Shown: in pieces, positions 53,856 to 61,854 of the stretch
Layout of the letters: each line of letters begins with the position of its first letter
Position numbering within the stretch: the first letter of the stretch is position 1
NCBI GenBank assembly: GCA_030123545.1
Contig: CP126124.1
Location: 3,410,001 to 3,474,000, forward strand
Direction: 5' to 3'
Length of the DNA: 64,000 nucleotides
DNA from: Burkholderiaceae bacterium
GTDB taxonomy: Bacteria; Pseudomonadota; Gammaproteobacteria; Burkholderiales; Burkholderiaceae_C
The notes under the pieces: model-generated
The model's input: the letters and a program-made list of their open reading frames with translations, nothing else
The model's database searches: none
Told to the model about the DNA's origin: nothing
Translations under genes and position numbers: made by a program

Positions 53856-53902
53856 GTTGCGCACCATACAGCGCGACGGGCCGAGCCCGCTTGCTGATCG
53901 AT

Positions 53903-53954
53903 GTGGGCCCGTGGCCCACGCAAATAGTTAGCACCGTTAGGTGCTAACTATTTG
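53903..53954. other. Two strong hairpins between tRNA-Asp and the TumE module
   Basis: GTGGGCC/GGCCCAC (53903-53919, loop CGT), and CAAATAGTTAGCACC / GGTGCTAACTATTTG (53921-53935 and 53940-53954), perfect 15-bp arms with a GTTA loop. They start 17 bp after the tRNA-Asp 3' end and probably stop tRNA transcription before the toxin gene; no long U-run follows. Confidence 0.65.
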
Positions 53955-53970
53955 ATTTCATTGGATTTGT

Positions 53971-54047
53971 TGGCGGAGTGGACGGGACTCGAACCCGCGA
54001 CCCCCGGCGTGACAGGCCGGTATTCTAACCAACTGAACTACCACTCC
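53971..54047 (-). tRNA. tRNA-Asp (anticodon GTC)
   Basis: 77 nt: acceptor GGAGTGG pairs with CCACTCC, discriminator G, encoded CCA; D arm TAGTTCAGTTGGTTAGAATA; anticodon loop CTGTCAC gives GTC; T arm GGGTTCGAGTCCC. Last of the Ala-Glu-Asp cluster. Confidence 0.96.
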
Positions 54048-54105
54048 GCGTCGGTGTGACTCTCAATTCAGCACCCTGCGGTGCATGGCCAAGTGCCACA
54101 AAACT

Positions 54106-54181
54106 TGGCGACCCTACGGGGATTCGAACCCCGGTACTCACCGTGAAAGGGTGATGTCCTAGGCCTCTAGACGATAGGGTC
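54106..54181 (-). tRNA. tRNA-Glu (anticodon TTC)
   Basis: 76 nt: acceptor GACCCTA with TAGGGTC, encoded CCA; anticodon stem CACC/GGTG with loop CTTTCAC giving TTC; T arm GGGGTTCGAATCCCC. It lies near gltX, the gene for its own synthetase. Confidence 0.96.
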
Positions 54182-54246
54182 AAAACCTCTGGACGTTAAC
54201 TGCGGCGGTCAGCGAGTGCCGCTCACTGCCGCATTCGACGCTCGTC

Positions 54247-54322
<76 letters not shown>

Positions 54323-54354
54323 GCGCGTCGAGCCCCGGATTATAGCGGGAAAGG

Positions 54355-55773
54355 TCAGGCGCTCCGCAATCGCGCCAGCACCTTGTCGCGATCGGCCAGC
54401 GCCAGCACCGCATCGAGCGAAGGCGTGTGCGCGGTGCCCATCACGAGCACGCGCACCGGCATCGCGAGCTGCGGCATCTTGATCGCATGCGCGGCCAGCA
54501 CCTGCTTGATCGCGGCTGCGATCGAGGCCCGGTCCCATGGAATTTGCGCGAGCCGCTCGGACAGCGTCTCAAGCGCCGGGCGGACCGCATCGGTGACGTA
54601 CTGCGCGCGCTCGGCCGCGGGCACGACGACGTCGCCATGGAACGCGGCGGCCCAGTCGGCGAGCGCCACCGTGGTCTCGCAGCGGTCCTTGAACAGCTCG
54701 CAGATCGCCGCGAGGCGCGCGTCGGCCGTGATGCCGCGGCGCGCGAGCTGCTGCGCGACCAGCGGCGAGAGCATCTCACCGCTCATCGCCTTCAGGTGCT
54801 GCGCGTTGACCCAGCGCAGCTTGGCCTCGTCGAACTGCGCGGCGCTCCGGCCCAGGTGGTCGAGGCTGAACCACTGCAGGAACTGCGCGCGGCTGAAGAT
54901 TTCGTCGTCGCCGTGGCTCCAGCCGAGGCGCGCGAGGTAGTTCACCATCGCGTCCGGCAGAAAGCCCTCGTCGCGGTACTGCGTGACGGGTTTCGCGCCG
55001 CTCCTCTTGCTCATCTTCTCGCCGGACTCGTTCAGCACCGTGGGCAGGTGCGCGTACACCGGCGGCTCATGCCTCAGCGCGCGGAAGATGTTGATCTGGC
55101 GCGGCGTGTTGTTCACATGGTCGTCGCCGCGGATCACGTGCGTGATGCCCATGTCGATGTCGTCGACGACCACGCAGAAGTTGTAGGTGGGTGTTCCGTC
55201 GGGACGCGCGATCACCAGATCGTCGAGCTCGTCGTTCTGGATTTCGATGCGGCCCTTCACCTTGTCGTCCCACGCGACCACGCCGCCCTGCGGATTGCGA
55301 AAGCGCAGCACCGGCAGGACGCCCGTCGGCACCGGCGGCAAGGTCTTGCCCGGCTCGGGCCGCCAGGTGCCGTCGTAGCGCGGCTTCTGCTTGGCCGCGA
55401 ACTGGCGCTCGCGCAGCGCGTCGAGTTCGGCCACGCTCATGTAGCAGGGATAGGCCTGGCCGGCAGCCAGCAACTCGGACAGGACCTGCTTATAGCGATC
55501 GATGCGCTGCATCTGGTAGTACGGCCCTTCGTCGGGATCGAGCCCGAGCCAGGCCATGCCTTCCAGAATGACGTCGACCGCGGCCTGGGTCGAGCGTTCG
55601 AGGTCGGTGTCTTCGATGCGCAGAATGAAGTCGCCGCCGTTCGCGCGCGCGAACGCCCAGGGGTACAGCGCCGAGCGGATGTTGCCGAGGTGGATGAAGC
55701 CGGTCGGAGACGGCGCGAAACGCGTGCGCACGCGATGCGGCTGCGGTAGCGGCGAATCGGACTTTTCAGACAT
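54355..55773 (-). CDS. gltX: Glutamyl-tRNA synthetase
   Basis: 472-residue class Ib synthetase. The HIGH-equivalent is HLGN in TRFAPSPTGFIHLGNIRSALY, then ILRIEDTDLERS; KMSKS is represented by GEKMSKRSGA. No zinc-binding Cys cluster is obvious. Length and SWIM-like features fit GluRS of betaproteobacteria, which charges tRNA-Glu and feeds tetrapyrrole synthesis. Upstream of the three tRNA genes and possibly co-transcribed with them. The metZ gene lies 55 bp upstream, with an AT-rich repeat between. Confidence 0.95.
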   Translation of the reverse strand: MSEKSDSPLPQPHRVRTRFAPSPTGFIHLGNIRSALYPWAFARANGGDFILRIEDTDLERSTQAAVDVILEGMAWLGLDPDEGPYYQMQRIDRYKQVLSELLAAGQAYPCYMSVAELDALRERQFAAKQKPRYDGTWRPEPGKTLPPVPTGVLPVLRFRNPQGGVVAWDDKVKGRIEIQNDELDDLVIARPDGTPTYNFCVVVDDIDMGITHVIRGDDHVNNTPRQINIFRALRHEPPVYAHLPTVLNESGEKMSKRSGAKPVTQYRDEGFLPDAMVNYLARLGWSHGDDEIFSRAQFLQWFSLDHLGRSAAQFDEAKLRWVNAQHLKAMSGEMLSPLVAQQLARRGITADARLAAICELFKDRCETTVALADWAAAFHGDVVVPAAERAQYVTDAVRPALETLSERLAQIPWDRASIAAAIKQVLAAHAIKMPQLAMPVRVLVMGTAHTPSLDAVLALADRDKVLARLRSA

Positions 55774-55807
55774 TATCGTGCTCTAGCCAGCGCCCAGTAT
55801 GTGCCTG

Positions 55808-55828
55808 AAGCTATCAATTAAATAGCAA
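55808..55828. repeat. AT-rich palindromic mini-repeat between metZ and gltX
   Basis: GCTAT (55810-55814), loop caattaa, ATAGC (55822-55826). Directly before the metZ stop on the plus-strand numbering. The best match to the consensus GCTAT-N7-ATAGC along with the 47716 copy. Confidence 0.6.
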
Positions 55829-57052
55829 TCACGCCACGCTGCCGCAGCTGTCCAACCCGCGCGACAGGTCGGCTTCGATGTCGGGGACGTGCTCCAGCCC
55901 GACCGACAGCCGGATCATGCCCTGCACCACGCCGGCCGCCTGGCGCTGCGCCTCGGAGAGGCGCCCGTGCGAGGTGCTGGCCGGATGACTCAGCAGCGTG
56001 CGCACGTCGCCCAGGTTGGTCGCGATGCTGCACACGCGCGTGCTGTCGATCACGTGAAAGGCGCGTGCGCGGGCCTGGGTTGCGTTGTCGGCTTTCACGT
56101 TGAAGGCGATCACCGAGCCGCCGACGCCCGACTGCTGCGCCATCGCAAGCCGGTGTTGCGGATGCGACGGCAGGCCGGGGTGGTACACGCGCTCCACGGC
56201 CGGATGCTGCTCCAGCCAGCGCGCGATCTCGAGCGCATTGGCGCTCTGCGCCGCGACGCGGATGCCCAGCGTTTCCATGCCCTTGTGCACCACCCAGGCA
56301 TTGAACGGCGACAGCACCATGCCGGCGGATCGGATCAGCGGTGCGAAGACGCCGTCGATATGCCGCGCCGCGCCGCAGATCGCGCCCGCCATCACGCGGC
56401 CGTGACCGTCGAGGAACTTGGTGCCGGAATGGATGATCAGATCGGCGCCGAGCGCCAGCGGCTTCTGCAGCACCGGCGTGGCGAAGCAGTTGTCCACCAC
56501 CAGCAGCGCGCCGGCGTCGTGGGCGAGCGCGGCCAGCGCGGCGATGTCGCAGACTTCGGTCAGCGGATTGGTCGGCGTCTCGGCGAACAGCAGCTTCGTG
56601 TCGGGCCGCAGCGCCGCCTTCCACTCTGCGGTGTCGGTCTGCGAGACGAAACTGGTCGCTACGCCGAACTTGGCGAAATCGGTGCCGAACAGCTTGATGG
56701 TGGAGCCGAACATCGACTGCGAGCAGATCACGTGGTCGCCGCTCTTGAGCAGGCCCATGCCCAGCAGCAGGATCGCGGCCATGCCGCTGGCGGTGCCGAT
56801 CGCGCTCTCCGCGCCCTCCAAGGCCGCCAGGCGCCGCTCGAACGCCGTCACCGACGGATTGCTGGTGCGCGTGTAGGTGTAGCCCTCCTCCTGCATCGCG
56901 AAGCGCCGCGCGGAAGTCTCGGCATCGGGCTGCACGAAGCAGCTGGTAAGGAACAAAGCCTCGGAATGTTCGCCGTACTGGCTGCGCTCGATGCCGACGC
57001 GCACCGCCAGCGTGTCGGGATGCAGGCCGGGGGGCAAAGATCGATCGGTCAC
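55829..57052 (-). CDS. metZ: O-succinylhomoserine sulfhydrylase
   Basis: 407-residue PLP enzyme of the Cys/Met metabolism family making homocysteine directly from O-succinylhomoserine and sulfide. YTYTRTSNPSVTAFERRLAALEG, SASGMAAI-like TASGMAAILLLGMGLLKSGDHV, VVDNCFATPVLQKPLALGAD and the PLP lysine in IIHSGTKFLDGHG are visible. GTG start at 57052 with GGAG seven bases upstream. MetZ is the usual name for this form in betaproteobacteria, in the same purF-metZ order. Confidence 0.9.
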   Translation of the reverse strand: MTDRSLPPGLHPDTLAVRVGIERSQYGEHSEALFLTSCFVQPDAETSARRFAMQEEGYTYTRTSNPSVTAFERRLAALEGAESAIGTASGMAAILLLGMGLLKSGDHVICSQSMFGSTIKLFGTDFAKFGVATSFVSQTDTAEWKAALRPDTKLLFAETPTNPLTEVCDIAALAALAHDAGALLVVDNCFATPVLQKPLALGADLIIHSGTKFLDGHGRVMAGAICGAARHIDGVFAPLIRSAGMVLSPFNAWVVHKGMETLGIRVAAQSANALEIARWLEQHPAVERVYHPGLPSHPQHRLAMAQQSGVGGSVIAFNVKADNATQARARAFHVIDSTRVCSIATNLGDVRTLLSHPASTSHGRLSEAQRQAAGVVQGMIRLSVGLEHVPDIEADLSRGLDSCGSVA

Positions 57053-57076
57053 GGCAGGGCTCCGGGGTTCGGGGGT

Positions 57077-58558
57077 TCAGACTTCCTGCGCATGCGGCAC
57101 GGCGCGTGCGCGCGCGCCGACCCGGCCCTCGTTCAGCCGCACGATGTCGTCCGGCGTGATGTCGCCGGTCACGTACACCCCGTCGAAGCAGGAGGCGTCG
57201 AACCCGTCGAGCGTCGGGTTCAGCGAGCCGATCGCCTGCTTCATCGCGTCCAGGTCCTGGTAGATCAGCGCGTCGCAGCCGATGATTTCGCGCACCTGCT
57301 CGATGCTGCGACCGTGCGCGACCAGTTCGTCCTTGGTCGGCATGTCGATGCCGTACATGTTCGGATGGCGCACCGGCGGCGCGGCGCTGGCCAGGAACAC
57401 CTTCTTCGCGCCGGCGTCGCGCGCCATCTGCACGATCTCGCGGCTGGTGGTGCCGCGCACGATCGAGTCGTCGACCAGCAGCACGTTGCGGCCGGCGAAC
57501 TCGCTGCCGATCGCATGGAGCTTCTGGCGCACCGAGCGCTGGCGCGCCTCCTGCCCCGGCATGATGAAGGTGCGCCCGACGTAGCGGTTCTTCACGAAAC
57601 CCTCGCGGTACGGGCGGCCGATCAGGTGCGCGAGCCGCGCGGCGCTCGGCCGGCTCGATTCGGGGATCGGAATCACCACGTCGATCTCGCTCGGCGGCAC
57701 GGTCGAGATCACGCGCTTGGCCAGCGCCTCGCCCAGGTTCAGCCGCGCCTGGTAGACCGAGATGCCGTCGAGCACCGAGTCGGGCCGCGCGAGGTAGACG
57801 TACTCGAAGATGCAGGGAAACTTCTTCGGCGCATCAGCGCATTGCAGGGAATGCACCTTGCGCTCCATGTCGACGAAGATCGCCTCGCCGGGCTCGACGT
57901 CGCGGCCGAACGGGTGGCCCGTGCCCTCGAGCGCGACCGACTCGCTCGCGAGCATCACCGCGTCGCCGCCGGCGCTGATGCACAGCGGGCGAATGCCGAA
58001 CGGATCGCGGAACGCGAGCAGTCCGTAGCCCGCGATCTGCGCGATCACCGCATACGAGCCGCGCACGCGCCGGTGCACCTGGCGCACCGCGGCGAATACG
58101 CCGGCCGGATCGAGCGGCCTGCCGCGCGTCGCGCGGTCGAGCTCGTGCGCGAGCACATTGAGCAGCACCTCGGAGTCGCTGTCGGTGTTGACATGGCGGT
58201 GGTCGGTCGAGAACATCTCGGCGCGCAGCGCCTCGGCGTTCGTCAGGTTGCCGTTGTGCACCAGCACGATGCCGAACGGCGCGTTCACGTAGAACGGCTG
58301 CGCCTCGTCCTCGCTGTAGGCGTTGCCGGCGGTCGGGTAGCGCACCTGTCCCAGCCCGAAGCTGCCCGGCAGCGCCCGCATATTGCGGGTGCGGAACACG
58401 TCGCGCACCATGCCCTTCGCCTTGTGCATGAAGAACCTGCGCTCGTGCTGTGTCGCGATGCCGGCCGCGTCCTGGCCCCGGTGCTGCAGCAGCAGCAAAG
58501 CGTCGTAGATCAGCTGGTTGACTGGGGCGCTGGCGGCGACCCCGACGATTCCGCACAT
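57077..58558 (-). CDS. purF: Amidophosphoribosyltransferase
   Basis: 493 residues, first committed step of purine synthesis (PRPP + Gln to phosphoribosylamine). The nucleophile Cys is residue 2 (MCGIVGVAA), with no propeptide; the glutaminase domain continues with GHVR-like GQVRYPTAG and NGNLTNAEALR. The phosphoribosyltransferase domain carries the PRPP motif NVLLVDDSIVRGTTSREIV. Immediately downstream of cvpA (19 bp), the conserved cvpA-purF pair. Confidence 0.96.
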   Translation of the reverse strand: MCGIVGVAASAPVNQLIYDALLLLQHRGQDAAGIATQHERRFFMHKAKGMVRDVFRTRNMRALPGSFGLGQVRYPTAGNAYSEDEAQPFYVNAPFGIVLVHNGNLTNAEALRAEMFSTDHRHVNTDSDSEVLLNVLAHELDRATRGRPLDPAGVFAAVRQVHRRVRGSYAVIAQIAGYGLLAFRDPFGIRPLCISAGGDAVMLASESVALEGTGHPFGRDVEPGEAIFVDMERKVHSLQCADAPKKFPCIFEYVYLARPDSVLDGISVYQARLNLGEALAKRVISTVPPSEIDVVIPIPESSRPSAARLAHLIGRPYREGFVKNRYVGRTFIMPGQEARQRSVRQKLHAIGSEFAGRNVLLVDDSIVRGTTSREIVQMARDAGAKKVFLASAAPPVRHPNMYGIDMPTKDELVAHGRSIEQVREIIGCDALIYQDLDAMKQAIGSLNPTLDGFDASCFDGVYVTGDITPDDIVRLNEGRVGARARAVPHAQEV

Positions 58559-58577
58559 GGCTTAGGACCTGTCAATG

Positions 58578-59063
58578 CTATGGAAGATATCTTGCGAAGC
58601 GCTCGGGCAGCGCGGGCCGCAGGCTCTTGAGTGTCTCGGTCAGCACCGCGGCCCCCTGGGACGCCTGCCACCATGCACTGCCCTTCAGCGCGGTCACGTT
58701 CACCACCACGGCGATCGCCAGCAGCAGCACCGTGCCGCGCAGCAGACCGAACGCGGCACCGAGCACCCGGTCCACCGGACGCAGCCCGATCGCCTCGACC
58801 AGCCTCTTCGCGATCCATGCCACCAGCCCGCCGGCGAAGGCCGCCGCGATGAACACCGCGACGAACCCCACCGCGTAGCGCACCGGCTCCGACGCCCCCG
58901 CCAGCGGCATCAGCTCGGCCAAGTCCAGCGCATACCACTGCGCCAGCACGAAGGCCACCACCCAGGCCAGCAGCGACAGCGCCTCGTACACCAGGCCGCG
59001 CCAGGCGCCGAGCAGCAGCGACAGCAGCAGCATGGCGGCCAGGATCCAGTCGAATGCGACCAT
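58578..59063 (-). CDS. cvpA: CvpA family membrane protein
   Basis: 161 residues, four membrane helices (about 4-20, 28-48, 65-85, 105-125). FDWILAAMLLLSLLLGAWRGLVYEALSLLAWVVAFVLA is the CvpA signature. Linked to purine synthesis and colicin V production in E. coli and to envelope stress in others; precise role unclear. Sits between the SPOR protein and purF, the usual order. Confidence 0.93.
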   Translation of the reverse strand: MVAFDWILAAMLLLSLLLGAWRGLVYEALSLLAWVVAFVLAQWYALDLAELMPLAGASEPVRYAVGFVAVFIAAAFAGGLVAWIAKRLVEAIGLRPVDRVLGAAFGLLRGTVLLLAIAVVVNVTALKGSAWWQASQGAAVLTETLKSLRPALPERFARYLP

Positions 59064-59080
59064 TCACGGCGCCCAGGACC

Positions 59081-59938
59081 CTACAGCGCGAGAATCGCGG
59101 CCGGCAATTCCAGCCCTTTGATGCGCCCGGCCGCGCGGTCCGCGTCGGCGCGGGTCGTGAACGGGCCGACGCGCACGCGGGTGCGCGGACCATCCTTGGT
59201 CTGCACCACCTGGGTGTAGGTCTTCAGCCCAGCCTTCTCGACCTTCTGGCGCGTTTCGCGCGCCTTGGCCGCATCCGCGAACGCGCCGACCTGCACCACG
59301 AAGCGGCCGGAGGCATCGGCCGCCGCAGCCGTGCTCTTGCCGTCCAGCAGCGCCTCGGCCCGCGCCGCGTCGCCTGCGCGCGCGGCGGCATCGGTCTTCG
59401 TTTGCGTGGATTGGGAAGGCAGCGGCTTGTCGACTTCGGTCGACTTGGATGCAACCGACTTCGCTTCGGCCGGCCTGGCGTCGGCCTTGGTGGTCGCCGG
59501 CCTGGGCTCGATCGTGGGCGGCGTGGCAGCCGGCGCCGGCTGATCCGCTTTCGCCTGTGCGGCCGGGCTTGCAGGCACCACCTCTTCCTTTGCCGCCAGA
59601 CTGGCCGCGGGCGGCACCGCCGGGCTCGCCGCAGCAGGGGCAGGGGCGGCCGAGGTCTTGTTCGCGCTGGTGTCGGGCGGCTCTGCCTTCGGCGACGGCA
59701 TCACCAGTGGCTTGGCGCTGTTCTTGTCGGGGATCACGATCGGCACGTTGACCGCGATCGGCCGCGGTTGGGTGTCGAACACCAGCGGAAAGCCGACGAT
59801 GCCGATCAGCACCAGCACGGCCGCCCCGACCAGTCGATGCTTCGCGCGCTGGCGCATCGCCTCCGCGCTCTCGCGCGGGCCCGCGCTCGCCACCTTTTCG
59901 TTGCCACGGCGCAGCAGCGGAATCTTCAGGAATGCCAT
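59081..59938 (-). CDS. SPOR-domain protein (DedD-like)
   Basis: 285 residues. One membrane helix at about 34-52 (VGAAVLVLIGIVGFPLVF), a long Ala/Pro/Lys-rich low-complexity linker (about 60-200) and a C-terminal SPOR domain (about 207-283: RFVVQVGAFADAAKARETRQKVEKAGLKTYTQVVQTKDGPRTRVRVGPFTTRADADRA). SPOR domains bind denuded peptidoglycan at the division septum. It lies between folC (12 bp upstream) and cvpA, as in other betaproteobacteria. Confidence 0.92.
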   Translation of the reverse strand: MAFLKIPLLRRGNEKVASAGPRESAEAMRQRAKHRLVGAAVLVLIGIVGFPLVFDTQPRPIAVNVPIVIPDKNSAKPLVMPSPKAEPPDTSANKTSAAPAPAAASPAVPPAASLAAKEEVVPASPAAQAKADQPAPAATPPTIEPRPATTKADARPAEAKSVASKSTEVDKPLPSQSTQTKTDAAARAGDAARAEALLDGKSTAAAADASGRFVVQVGAFADAAKARETRQKVEKAGLKTYTQVVQTKDGPRTRVRVGPFTTRADADRAAGRIKGLELPAAILAL

Positions 59939-59950
59939 GCAGTGTGGACT

Positions 59951-61237
59951 TCAGACGTTCAGATGTTTCGCGCCAAGCGTGGGGATTCCGTCGCGCAGCA
60001 CGCCACCCACGGTGTAGAACGATCCAAAGACCACGATTCTATCAGCGGGGTCTGCGTCGACGATCGCGGCGCGCAGCGCCTGCGACGGGTCGGGCCAGCT
60101 GTCGGCGCGCGCGTTGCGGCGCGAACCCGACTGCCACAGCGCCAGCAGTTCCGCCGCGGTCTGCGCGCGCGGCGTCGGCAGGTCGGTGAAGTACCAGCGA
60201 TCGACCAGTGGGTCCATGCGCGCGAGCATGCCGGCGATGTCCTTGTCGGCCATCGCGCCGAACACCGCGCGCGTGGATTTGAAAAAGCGCATCGCATCGA
60301 GATTCGCCGCCAGCGCGGCAACCGCGTGCGGGTTGTGCGCGACGTCGAGCACCAGCGTCGGTTCGCCGGGAACGATCTGGAAGCGCCCGGGCAGCGCGAC
60401 CATCGCCAGCCCGTTGCGCACCGCCTGCGCGGTCACCGGCAGGCGCGCGCGCAGCGCGGTCAGCGCCGCCAGCACGCCCGAGGCGTTGATCAACTGGTTC
60501 GCGCCGCGCAGCGCCGGGTAGCCGAGCCCGGTGTAGCGGCGCCCGCGCCCGGCCCAGGACCACTGCTGCCGGTCGCCCTGGTAGTTGAAGTCGACGCCCA
60601 GGCGCCACAAATCCGCGCCGAGCGCACTGGCGTGATCGAGCACGCTCTGCGGCGGCTGCGGATCGCTGACCACGGCCGGACGCCCGGCGCGCATGATGCC
60701 GGCCTTCTCGCGGCCGATATGCTCGCGGTCCGGCCCGAGCAATTCCATGTGGTCGAGGTCTATGCTGGTGATGACGGCACAGTCGGTGTCGATGAGGTTG
60801 ACCGCGTCGAGCCGGCCCCCCAGACCGACTTCGAGGATCGCCGCGTCGGGCCGCGCGCGCGCCATCACGTCGAGCAGCGCGAGCGTCGTGAACTCGAAAA
60901 ATGTCAACGAAATATCGGCCCTGGCCCGCTCCACACTTTCGAATCCTGCTATCAAATCGGAAGCATTCGAGATTTCGCCGCCGAGCCGCAGCCGCTCCTC
61001 GAAGCTGACCAGGTGCGGCGAGGTGTAGACGCCGGTGCGAAATCCGGCCTTCTGCAGGATCGCCTCGAGCATCGCGCAGGTCGAGCCCTTGCCGTTCGTG
61101 CCGGCGACGGTGATCACCGGGCAATCGAGGCGCAGCGCCATGCGTTCGGCGACTTGGCGCACGCGGTCCAGCCCGAGGTCTATCGTTTTCGGATGCAGGC
61201 GCTCGCAATGCGCGAGCCAGTGTTGCAGCGTGTCCAT
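59951..61237 (-). CDS. folC: Dihydrofolate/folylpolyglutamate synthase
   Basis: 428-residue Mur-ligase-family enzyme adding Glu to dihydropteroate and folates. The P-loop is VITVAGTNGKGSTCAM; TSPHLVSFEERLRLGGE and DAAILEVGLGGRLDAVN, EHIGREKAGI follow. Within the region NASDLIAGFESVERARADI the DNA contains GCTATCAAATCGGAAGCA, resembling the AT-rich mini-repeat family, but it encodes a reasonable helix. First gene of the folC-SPOR-cvpA-purF run. Confidence 0.93.
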   Translation of the reverse strand: MDTLQHWLAHCERLHPKTIDLGLDRVRQVAERMALRLDCPVITVAGTNGKGSTCAMLEAILQKAGFRTGVYTSPHLVSFEERLRLGGEISNASDLIAGFESVERARADISLTFFEFTTLALLDVMARARPDAAILEVGLGGRLDAVNLIDTDCAVITSIDLDHMELLGPDREHIGREKAGIMRAGRPAVVSDPQPPQSVLDHASALGADLWRLGVDFNYQGDRQQWSWAGRGRRYTGLGYPALRGANQLINASGVLAALTALRARLPVTAQAVRNGLAMVALPGRFQIVPGEPTLVLDVAHNPHAVAALAANLDAMRFFKSTRAVFGAMADKDIAGMLARMDPLVDRWYFTDLPTPRAQTAAELLALWQSGSRRNARADSWPDPSQALRAAIVDADPADRIVVFGSFYTVGGVLRDGIPTLGAKHLNV

Positions 61238-61358
61238 GTGGAGCGGGATTTTCCGCGCGAAATCGGCGCGCCGGTCGAATCAAAGGCAAAGACCCCGAAC
61301 GGCGCGCTGCGCGACAATGCGCGCTGCACCCGTCCGAACCGAAAGCTGCCGCGCCCCG

Positions 61359-61715
61359 ATGATCACGCTGTACGGTATCCCGAACTGCGACACCGTGCGC
61401 CGCGCGCGGGCCTGGCTGTCCGGGCAGGAAGCGCCGTACCGGTTTCATGATTTCAAGAAGGACGGCGTGCCCGAGCCGCTGCTGCGCGAATGGATGCAGG
61501 CGCTCGGCTGGGAAGCGCTGGTGAATCGCCGCGGCACGACCTGGCGCCGGCTCGATGCGGCGCAGCAGGCCGGCGCCGTCGATGCCGCCGGCGCGCTGCG
61601 CATGCTGCGCGAGCACCCGAGCCTGATCCGGCGGCCGGTGGTGGACTGGGGCACGACCGTCACCGTCGGTTTCGACCCCGCAGCGTGGGCCGCATTGCGG
61701 CAGCGGCAGGGTTGA
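61359..61715 (+). CDS. ArsC/Spx-family protein (YffB-like)
   Basis: 118 residues, thioredoxin-like fold of the arsenate reductase C / Spx / YffB group. MITLYGIPNCDTVRRARAWL has a single Cys (CxxV), so a classic CXXC is absent. FHDFKKDGVPEPLLREWMQALGWEALVNRRGTTWRRL follows, then EHPSLIRRPVVDWG. The family member near dapE in E. coli has no firm role; here it lies between folC and argG. ATG 61359 fits the family; an in-frame extension upstream overlaps folC and is rejected. Confidence 0.85.
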   Translation: MITLYGIPNCDTVRRARAWLSGQEAPYRFHDFKKDGVPEPLLREWMQALGWEALVNRRGTTWRRLDAAQQAGAVDAAGALRMLREHPSLIRRPVVDWGTTVTVGFDPAAWAALRQRQG

Positions 61716-61854
61716 ACAGGGCGCCGCGCCCGCCCCGCTGCGTGACCTAGAATCTTCGTTCCCTTCGACTCGGCCGAATCGCGCGATCCGCCCGACCGCC
61801 GTCCCGCCACCGCCCGGCCCGGCATCGACCCATTCGCAGCAGCGACATCCTCCC

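Noticed and set aside
55889..58630. A 913-codon open frame on the plus strand across metZ and purF
   Set aside because: It is exactly antisense to two clear housekeeping enzymes; its composition (His/Arg/Ala-rich) is the usual shadow of GC-rich coding sequence.
59054..61450. A 798-codon open frame on the plus strand across the SPOR gene and folC
   Set aside because: Antisense shadow with Arg/Gly/His-rich content and no recognisable motif; the minus-strand genes are well supported.
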